64,000 nucleotides of DNA from Prochilodus magdalenae (lineage: Eukaryota > Chordata > Actinopteri > Characiformes > Prochilodontidae): assembly GCA_024036415.1 (NCBI GenBank), contig JAMWET010002920.1, positions 577,001-641,000 of the forward strand. Direction: 5' to 3'. Each line of letters starts with the position of its first letter. Position 1 is the stretch's first letter. Below the pieces are notes generated by a model. The model made no database searches. It was not told where the DNA came from and saw only the letters and a program-made list of their open reading frames with translations. Below, in pieces: positions 12,850 through 64,000 of the stretch. A program made the position numbers and the translations under genes.

Positions 12850-15748
12850 GAAAACATACTTTTTCTTAGGTGCTTAAAAAAGATATAGCACAGGTAACCA
12901 GAAGTGCTCATTGTCCTGTGATATCATTTTTGCCTTAACTACTTTGAACGCACATGTAAATGTCATGATTGCACTGGGTTCTTAACAAACAGGGTATTTA
13001 TTTTCATCCAGTTTAAATACAGGTGTTGATTTATGGCAGGAATGTGGTCATGCAGAGAAATGGTTGCAACAAATTGTAACAGTGTTTTGCTGTTGAAACC
13101 TGAGCAGATGAGAGCTGATCTCTCGGGGTGGGGGGCTCTGCTGATGGACAGTGAGTGAGGGGGAAGTAAAGGAAGCACAGCCGGTTCTGCAGCTATAGAG
13201 CCCTCCTGTTTTAATCCCTTCTTTCAAGCAGAGGGCTATGGATTTCTTGAGCTGAAAAAGGGTCAGCATCCTGTCGTTCGACCTGCCATTACCCAGTGAA
13301 AGGAGAAGGTCTCTGAGAGAGCATTTACTGCTAGCTGATACCCTGCAGTACACATTCAACACTAACTATACAGAAAACCTTTAGATGCTCTGGGTTCAGT
13401 GGAATCTTTCCCCTGCGGTTCACTATCACTGTCATTTTTACGTTAATTGAAACGTTAACAGTACACTAAATAAGTAATGTCAAGGACAGTGTTGTGTTGT
13501 ACTTAATTTTAATTTCCATATTTAATTCATATAATTCAGTGCATTAATTTTTCCAGTGCATTATGTTTAATTAGCTGCTAGTAGCTGTATGTGGCTAAAA
13601 ACCCTGGGGTTATATCATCTGTCTGTCATGCTTACATGCCAGAACCCTCAAACTGCACCTGGATTAATGGAACTATGTGTTTGTGCATCCTGCCATGTGT
13701 GCATTTGGACCCATGAGACCTAAAACACAAAAGCAGCCTCTGGGAAGTTGCAGTATTGTGATGCTGAATGTTGTTTCATGTTGTCTTCCTGCAGAAAGTC
13801 TTGCTTGAGTGTTTGTTTTGTTTTTTTTGAGAAAGAGGCTTTAATATAGACACAATGCACAATGATGTGCTTAAAAATGTTAGCTGACTGGTTTGACTGA
13901 TATTTCAAACTGATATTCGATGATGTCTACTGTCAAAGAGGAGAATGCTCTGGGTTACAGTTGGTAAAATCAGCCAGTAATGTTCTGTTCTGGTGGGTTT
14001 GTAAGCCTGCTGTATTAGCTGTTGTGTTTATCTGTAATCTACTTTCTATTTTTTTGTAATCTACCTTTTATGTATTTTTATGTACTATAGTCAGTGTTTG
14101 CATCCACAGGTATGTGCATGGAAAATATGGGATGTCCGCACTTGTCCTCAGTTTATAGTCCATCTTTAACTGTAGCGTTAAAGTGCATTATATCTTTCAG
14201 CTGGTGTTTTTGTGGAGGTAGTGTTTTTGTTTTTCTTGAAGACACTGTGATATACTAGTGTCGTGTAAAACTCAGTCTTATGTGATGACTCAGTCTATTT
14301 TGAGCAGTTGAAGGCATTTTGACTGACACCTCTTGGGGGGGTTTGAATGGGATTTGTGGGCAGAGCGTAGACAAGTCAGGTGCAGCTGATTGTGAGATCA
14401 TTTAGGTCCTTCTTTGATCTCTCACCTCTTTGCTCTAAAGACTTGGTGCTATATTTAGCAGTATGCTTTAGTGCTATGTGATGTTTCAGGCTTGAGTCAT
14501 GGCTGATCTTTGAGGCTGATCCATGCCTCTGAAGAGCAGGAGCCCAGGGAGAACTGAGTGGGCTTAAGAGAGAGTTACGGCTGGAGAAGAGCATTTCAAA
14601 TCATCCAAGCCCTGAGAGAGATGATGTTCAGATGCTAGAGATCTGGTGGTATGGGTGAAAGTCAGCGAAAGAGAAAAGGAGAGGAGGAGAGAGATGGAGA
14701 AGTGTGGAGATGTGTGGTTGCTCAGTAATGCTGATGGGCAGCTCATGCCAATTGAAAGCTGTTGGTGCAGCAGTGGCTGGGGGACGAATGGGAGAAAGGA
14801 GTTCTGTCAATAATCTCCAGAGCAGGGCCTGCAACCTGAAGCCACAGTAATACCATAATCAGTTCATCATTAAGCCACTGGTTAAACTGGGAATGGTGTA
14901 ATGGAGGCTGGAGATTAGAGGCCTTTAAGCTCAGTCTCTCAGAGTTTCTATCTGCTTCTCAGTGTTTAAGTCTGTCTGTGTTTTAAGAGTACTGTATCGT
15001 CTTTATAAGCTGGTAAAAAAATGTTTTGAACTTTATAATTGTCACCATACTTATATTAATATACACCACCCTAAAGTGTTGTTAATTGTTCCATAGTGTA
15101 TGTAGGAGTGTACACTGGTCTAGTTTGATGAGCAGTGGAAGTGGCTTTATTGAGTACTCTCAGCGCAGCTGGTCAGAAGCAGCATAATTGATTAGTCTGT
15201 CATGTTGTACACACTTTCTCCATCCTTCAGCACAGCTTCCAAAGTACAAATCCCTTCCCAAATAATTATTGGCACAGAAGCCTGCTAAAACATCGGTTGT
15301 GCTTATTTGCATGTATTTGTGACTGGGTTTGTATCAGAATCAGACACACATGTGCAGGTTTGCCGTGATGTTAAACCCATAGGGCCAGTTAATGGTTAAA
15401 CATCAATGCCATTACTGTTTAGTCCATGACTGTGCTTAACCAGTGTTTCAAAAAAGCAGCACACAGGATTTTAAATCTGTAATGTGTGTGCAGTTGAACA
15501 GCTATAAACGTACTAATTAGAAGTGATGTATGGACATAAACTGCAAACCTCAGTAAACGTCCGCCATTGTTGTGTTTACTCTTTTCATTGGCTTAAATAA
15601 TCTAATGACCATCCTCCTCTCTTGTTGGACTGATGGCAGAATTGAAACTGCAGTGACTCACTCTCACCTTTTCAGGTACAAAGTAGTATTACAAAACAGG
15701 ACAGGTCAGAGCTAGCGGATTAGCATGCTAACTTCAGTAGATATACAT

Positions 15749-15756
<8 letters not shown>

Positions 15757-15838
<82 letters not shown>
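15757..15838. repeat. (AT)n microsatellite
   Basis: About 80 bases of pure AT repeat following a short ACAT lead-in. It is self-complementary and likely to extrude a cruciform. The YIYIYI open frame across it is meaningless. Confidence 0.95.
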
Positions 15839-15840
<2 letters not shown>

Positions 15841-18422
15841 CACAATACATAGACATCTTTTGACATACAGTAAAAAACTCTACTACTCTTATTACAGAGT
15901 GGCCTATTTTACTGGGTTTAGTGCAGTTTGTTTAGTTTGTAAAACACTGAATTTTCTTATTGCTGTTGTAATACTCATATTTGTTGTACTTAAATTTAGA
16001 AAGATGAAATATCTGCAAACGCTTTTGTTAATGTCCTTTGTGAAAAATATCTTTGGTTTTGTGACATACTATTTTTTCCCCTGTCAAAGGGGTGGGGTGA
16101 ATACCCTTAATATCGGAAGACACTTTGAATACACAGGTATCTAAATCTGTCTGTCTGTCTGTATATTGAAATTTGTAAAGGAATGTTCAGGAAGAGCGTT
16201 GTGCATTCCTCTAGCCTCTGTGGAAGAGACAGACAGGAACTGGATCAGTAGTGACTCGCTGAGGCTTCACACTGCCAAAGTGCATTGTGATAAGCAGGAC
16301 ATGATGTCACGCTAGAGGAAACACTGGGAAATATTTGTGTGTGTGTGTGTGTTTGAATGTAGTTGTGCGTGTTTGAATGGCGTTGGAAGACTGTAGGAAG
16401 ACTTACCCGAACCGGACTTATTTAGGTAGCGCTGTGTGTGTACAGTGAGGTAGATGTGTACTCTGAGCTCCGGCGGTTTGTTTGAGTGTGTCACTGTTCA
16501 GACTGGTGTTGGAGTTCTGCACTATTTGAACCAGCACTGGCGTGTACATGCTGGCCTTTCCTCAGAAAAGGTAGGGAGAGGACTTTGAGCTGGACAGGAA
16601 ATGTCCAAGACAAACTAACAAGCCAGGCAGAACCTGTTTTTCAGTTATTGATTTTTCTGTTGGTGTGAATTTCTGCTGTTCGCTTCACCCTCTTTATCAC
16701 GAGGCGAGTGACATCATAGACCTTCAGTGTCAGTTTGGGACAAGCTCTTACTGCCTTCCCTCATACGTTTGTATTTGTGTTGTCAACACTTTGTATGTTT
16801 GTTGTTAAGTGCTAAAATAGTGCTGTCTGGGTTTGCTGAGAGATTGTTTTGATCCAGTGCTAATGCTATGTGTAGCGTTTGCAGAGATGATATTTGAGGT
16901 CTTGTGGGGAAAAGGCCATCTACACTTGTGAGCTTTTGCCAGTAGGTTCTCTATTATGGAAGGCATTTTTCTACAAATGCAAATACAGTGTTGTTTCATG
17001 TGTAAAAGGCTGTTATTAATATTTCAGGTGATATTTAAACGGAAATTAGACATAACATAATCACCTTCCTCGGGGACGGTGAGCATGCTGAGAAAGCGGG
17101 TCTCCCAGCACTTGTGACATACCCAGGAGAGTAGTTAAACCTTTCGGAGGAGTGAAGAGGATGTGTAGCTGTAAGGTTGTTACAGAGAAAAAAGGAAAGC
17201 TCCACATCACTGAATGTTTTTGGGATTACTTGGGATCATAAAACCAGTAATTGCAACCAACTTTTAAGACTGAACTTGTAGAGCTCTAGAAAGACGTTCC
17301 TGCAGATTTCCTTCAAAAGCTGAAAGCAGGTCTCTCAAAAAGAATGAACAATGTAAGCTTTTTTTTTAGCTTGATGATAAAAGAATTGTACTTTGTCTTT
17401 TTACTGAAAAATTGAATGAAAGGCAGCCTGAGTGTTTCAAACCACAGTTTTTCTATAAACACCCATTGTTTTAGTTTCAGAATCTGTTTAGTTAGCTGTT
17501 ATGTATACCTGTGCTCCTCAGGATTTTGTGCTTCACACTGTAATCATTGCTTGAATTTGATGTGGAAGTACAACTGATGCTTTGCCAGGTTCTCAGGGCC
17601 ACCCAGCTTCTCTGCTGGCAGGGGATGCAGTTTTGGTGGAGTGCTGCTGTCTCTGCACACTCCCTTATTTAATTTCAGGACTCTAAACCCCACCATGTTG
17701 CGCCCAACTCTTACTTCATATTGACAGTCCTGCTGTCACCAGTATTGTCAAAGTTGAAGATTGAGAATGTGTGTAGTATTACATGTGTCAAAACATACAA
17801 ACAAAGTAGGAACAAAATAATGATGGATTACCTATCCCATCTATCGGTGCTAGGCGACTCTGGCTTTAGATGTTTTCTTGCAGTCAGCCTCAGAAAGATC
17901 AGTATCAGTTTCTTATCATTGTTGTCGCACGTTCTGAAAGAAATATTACCTGAATGTAGAGCATCATGGTTGAAAATGGAATTCTGGAATATCTTTCAGT
18001 ATGAATGAAGCATCAGGAATTGTCCAATTGGCTTGTGCAAGTCCTTGTGATCAATAAATATTGATTAAATAACATTCAGCACCATCTTTTGGTGTAATTT
18101 TCATATACATCATATAGTATTTCAACTAACGTCTCTCCAAACTGACAGCTGTCCCTAGTCCTGCGAAGAACCAGAATAAGTCTCCTTCCAATTTAGTATG
18201 TAAGTACACGGGCTAATTTTAACGTCAAAGGCTTTATCTGCTTTTGTAATTACTGCACTCTCAATTTATTTATATATATGGCACAGTCATCCATGTTCAT
18301 TTCTCAGTTGAGATTTAATATAGCAATTCTATTCTTTTTCATTTGTATCTTCATCTTAATATTATCTTATACCTTATCATATAAACCGCCATGCAGATAT
18401 TTCCCCTGGAATGGTCTGAAAG

Positions 18423-18890
18423 CTAATCTAACATTCGTATTATTGTATTTGACGTATCTGACTCTCTACTCATATTTTCATGATGACTAGGTGAGCGATG
18501 GTGAAATATGATTATTTGAGGTTTTTGTTTTGAAGCCAGGGGTCCTGTGGTCTGTTGTACTCTGGTGGCGGTTAAATCAGTCTTGAGAATGACTGTTTGG
18601 CTGGTTTGTTCTCGCCATGATGTTGTTTTGTTCCCTGTTGTAATTTTGCTGGCAAGTCTGATACTTTGAGTGCAAGCCTGAATAAATAAAGCCGGTGGGA
18701 GTGGCCGGACAGGACATCCTTGTCTTGATCCATATTCCAGGATAACAGGATCTGATGAGTGACCATTAATTTTGATTTCTGCCGATGGCCGCACAGTGCT
18801 TGGCTCAATAAGTTTGAGTTATTAATTTTTGGGAGCTTTAACATAGTGTATTTAAAGGTTCCCTTCACTAAATTAAAGACCTTCATCTAA
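18423..18890 (-). mobile_element. LINE-1-like reverse transcriptase relic
   Basis: On the minus strand a frame reads PSAEIKINGHSSDPVILEYG, followed by SRQGCP. This matches the conserved L1-type reverse transcriptase block (normally xGxRQGCPLSPLLF). The neighbouring reading continues as PALFIQA in place of the expected LFALFI. The upstream part FNLVKGTFKY resembles the preceding RT helix and sits in another frame, so the element is frameshifted and truncated. The more 3' part at lower coordinates is too decayed to place. Confidence 0.65.
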
Positions 18891-19673
18891 GCTGCCTTTA
18901 ACTAAGCCATAAAGTATCTCTGTCTGATGTGTTTTCCTGTCTCATCTGAAGGATGTTAATGATTAGATCTTACTGGCATAATACTACAAAGCTATTTTTG
19001 GAGTTTGTGATGTGATACTCTACATTTGGGTAATATGTGGAAAAATGTGGGGCAGCAATAATGTGGAATACTGGCCCTCTTGCAGCAGGGAAGGAGGCAA
19101 AAAGATCTAATAAATGAAAATGTGATGCATGTTTTTTTGTTTCTGCTGTATGTAAGATGAGTATACACCAGAAGAGAGTACAGTCCAGCTTATCTTTTCC
19201 TGCTTTCAGGATGACTAAAGTAATCATTGTGAGGATGATTTTATTTTATTTATTTTTTTCTCTTTCCTCGAAAGCCCAATTACAAATACTCAGTGATGTT
19301 GAGGCTCAGTGTTCATATAATAGTCTGTTTGTTAGCTGAAACGTCCATGCCCAGGGATTTATTTGCTTTCAGCCTTGAAATTGCTGGGTACAGTTGCTCT
19401 ATTGCAATTTCAGCTGCCGGGTTTTCATTTTGTTCATCCATGATAAATTGTAAATTCACTGAGGAATGGAATGAGGTCCATTATTAAACTTTGGTTGGGA
19501 ATATCGTGTTTTATATATGTTATATGTTATGTTATAATATCGTGTTGTATGTAACTTGTCCAAAAAGGGCTGATGGTTTCTCTGCTTTGTTATTTAAGTT
19601 TAGTACCTTATCTTGTATATTGCTCCCACTGGTTGCTTCCGTTAAAAGATATGCTTTGTAAATTGTACATAAT

Positions 19674-19674
<1 letters not shown>

Positions 19675-19758
<84 letters not shown>

Positions 19759-19880
19759 TATATATATGCACTATATATCCAACAACTCTATATACACTGT
19801 GTGTGTGTGTGTATGTAGATGTGTGTCTATATATATATATATATATATTTAATATATATATATACCCCGGCTAAATTTTG
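19675..19880. repeat. Complex TG/TA microsatellite cluster
   Basis: Several alternating TG and TA blocks (about 19675-19765, 19798-19865, with a further TG block at 19895-19945) broken by short unique pieces. Open frames in both directions across this cluster are dinucleotide artefacts. Confidence 0.9.
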
Positions 19881-20610
19881 ATATTAGAGCCTCACGTGTG
19901 TGTGTGTGTGTGTGTAGCACACATATACAGTGTGTGTGGTGTGTGTGTGTACATACATACAGCACTGGAATCATTTGAGAGAACATCTCGAATGATCAGT
20001 TTCTCGAGTTTTACAGTTTCTGGGTTTGTGTTTGACCAAACTACTGACTACTGGAAACATGTCTCCCAAATTCCAGATAAAATTTTGCATGTAGATCTGT
20101 TTATTTAGAAAGTCGCTAATGACTCCTTCCGAAGCCTGCATGTTGAACCATACTCGCTGTGCGTTTCACCCCAGCCACCGCTCGCCAGACTTTCTTTAGG
20201 TCACTTGAGGTCATCTTGCGGTGGTTAAGTCACAATCGATTGAGGTGGCACTCATCGCGGTCAGTAGAGTGTTTTTCGCCCTCTGCCAGTCTGTAGCTGT
20301 GTTGTCCTGTGTGCTTGCTGCTTGACCTTGTTCTTATGAACTTATGATCCTTATTAATATATAATATTAATTATATACTGTTGCATATATTGTTTATTTC
20401 CATGTGTTTTTATTCATTAATTTATCTTGCTATGCAGTGAGTTATATAATATCTCTGTTGTTGCTTTAGTTTAATTGCATTAATCACAGAATCTTTTTAG
20501 GAGCAATTGTACCTCATATAATGTATATCTACTAATTCAGTGTCTCAATATACTTTTCTGAGCATGTTATTTACATTGTCCGTACCTAAACGGAGAGTGT
20601 AGGGTGGCCT

Positions 20611-20645
20611 TATTTTATTTTATTTTATTTTATTTTATTTTATTT
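20611..20645. repeat. (TTTTA)n pentanucleotide repeat
   Basis: Seven or so TTTTA/ATTTT units in a row. It is a plain intronic microsatellite. Confidence 0.9.
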
Positions 20646-22045
20646 AGTTATTTACGTTACCTGGGCCAGAAAAGTGGCATGGGGCAGACAGGGACCTGCT
20701 GTGGGCTTCTAGGCCACCAGCACCATTATTTAATACTGAGACGCAAGTAGTGGTAGGACCACACCTCCAAAAGGAACTGTATTTCTCAATGTCGTGCTAA
20801 ATGTCTCTTAATGTGTTCATGGACAGTGTTAGTGTTTGTTTTGGCCTGCATGCCTCTGTGTTCAGCCTCAGACAGCAAACACTGCAATGTAAAACATCAG
20901 GCTGTTTTAAAACTCCTTGGGCATTATCTATGAGTATCACACTCACAGTAAATCCAGTTTACCAGCTACAGATCCTCTCGCTGAACACCCGGCTCATGAA
21001 GGCTTTGCCAGTTGGGAAATGCCCCTCCCCCCTCTGACATTGAGACTCTGCCGTTAACATGCAGATTTTTGTTCTGTTTGAGTTTCAGTCGATTCATAGT
21101 GGGTCTCTGTGCAGAGCTATTTGTTGTTTTCATTGAGTTCTATTCTTTGTTGTTTTTTTTTTCTCTTGTTAAACCTTTCTTTCCCCTGCCCTTTTTTAAA
21201 TCTAAATATATTTATAATTATTGTGCTTGGTAATAATAAAACCTCTCTTCTGTCCTGCTCTGAGAATCCCACTCATCTATCATTGATTTGGACAGAGGCT
21301 TCCTTTTCTTAATCAGCCTGAGAACCCTGTGGATGTTTTAGGAAACCTTTACTTTGCCTTTACGTTACTTCCTGGAATAGGGATGAGGTGTGTATGGAAA
21401 ACCACAGCAGCAAATGACCAGAATAAAAATCCAGCATTAAACTTCTTATGACTTTAAAATGGGGGCTTTCCCTCAGGCCTCTCCCAAGCCTGACAGAGGT
21501 CCTGTGAGGATAAAGACACAATGCTCCGGCATCTCTGATAGGATGTCCTCTCTGAATCATATATTGGTTTAACAGCCCTTCTTTGAGCCTCATTTGAGCC
21601 TTCTTTGAACCACCTTCTTCTTTCCCCCTGATTCATCTTCATGTGTTCTCAGGCTGTATCTTTTCGGACTGGTGAAAATCTCTCACAAAATGTCTAAAGA
21701 ATTCTGAAGAATGTGAAAATGTATTACTCTGTTTTACCCTGCTGTGAAAATACACTTAGAACTATAAATTAAAAGTCAGGGTGTGTAGACGTTCATATTC
21801 TGAATGTACTTTTCCTGCTCTGTTTTATCCCTAAAGCTCAAGCCATGTGACATATGCCAATCAATCATTAAAGCCTAGACTGTCTTTGGAGGAAAGGCGA
21901 CAGTTGGCACGCTTTAAGCCTCTTGCTGTCTTTGCTTCTCCTTATTAGTGCACCATTTAGTTTTTACTGGTGCTGATTCTGACTTCAGTTCAGCAAAATT
22001 TCCTCTCTGAAAGCTTCCTGACCTGCTTTTCCTTCTTTCTCCTAG

Positions 22046-22077
22046 AATATGACAGACACCTAGCACCCACCAAAGGC
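22046..22077 (+). promoter_or_regulatory. ptk2: 5' leader of first coding exon with a 4-codon uORF
   Basis: The exon acceptor is TTTCTCCTAG at 22036-22045 and 32 leader bases precede the start codon. They contain a minimal upstream ORF, ATG ACA GAC ACC TAG (22049-22063), ending 14 bases before the main ATG. In the main frame the leader is open and reads EYDRHLAPTKG. This resembles the EYDR-containing N-terminal extension of some human PTK2 isoforms, as I remember it. The exon can therefore serve either as leader or as coding sequence, depending on the upstream exon spliced to it. Confidence 0.7.

Positions 22078-64000
<41,923 letters not shown>

Larger units (their letters stand above)
12850..22045. 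other. ptk2: Probable first intron, 3' part
   Basis: AT-rich intronic sequence up to the acceptor of the first coding exon at 22046. It contains an (AT)n tract, a complex TG/TA cluster, a (TTTTA)n run and a LINE-1-like relic, listed separately. I found no convincing further leader exon, although mammalian FAK transcripts do use several non-coding 5' exons, so some may be hidden here. Confidence 0.45.

Overview
The window is vertebrate, almost certainly teleost fish, nuclear DNA: AT-rich introns, dense microsatellites and fish-type transposon remnants (L2-like and other non-LTR tails, Tc1 pieces, short TIR elements) surround one split gene. Three degenerate copies of a foldback repeat that I associate with otophysan fishes (characins, catfishes and relatives) hint at that group, but the species cannot be fixed from the sequence.

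The gene is ptk2, focal adhesion kinase (FAK), on the + strand. I placed 24 complete constitutive coding exons and the first 7 bases of a 25th. All join in frame with AG/GT borders and give 838 residues, running into the linker beyond the kinase domain. The order is FERM domain (exons 1-11), linker with the autophosphorylation tyrosine (Tyr399 here, Tyr397 in human; exons 12-13), tyrosine kinase domain (exons 14-20), and the first proline-rich/FRNK region (exons 21-25). The focal adhesion targeting (FAT) domain lies beyond the window.

Layout: 1-8.2 kb, no recognisable gene, probably intergenic or upstream. 8.3-9.1 kb, a GC/CpG-rich block after a long CT tract, the likely promoter and first non-coding exon. 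9.1-22.0 kb, a long 5' intron with repeats and a LINE-1-like relic. 22.0-36.2 kb, FERM exons. 36.2-44.5 kb, linker exons with two microexons that match the neuronal FAK 'box 6' and 'box 7'. 44.5-50.5 kb, kinase exons. 50.5-55.9 kb, a LINE-rich intron with a possible FRNK promoter. 55.9-64.0 kb, C-terminal linker exons plus an unexplained coding-like block at 58.07-58.39 kb.

The main points to check are: (1) the 18-nt and 21-nt microexons around Tyr399, the first lying directly behind about 255 bases of CU repeat; (2) a decayed copy of kinase exon 15 inside a TIR-bounded, TA-flanked element about 0.9 kb upstream of the real exon; (3) a roughly 315-bp open, GC-rich, SH3-ligand-like candidate exon at 58074-58388 with competing GC and GT donors; (4) a TATA-containing candidate FRNK leader at 55.29-55.43 kb; (5) a 27-bp minisatellite whose units carry a perfect 10-bp palindrome.
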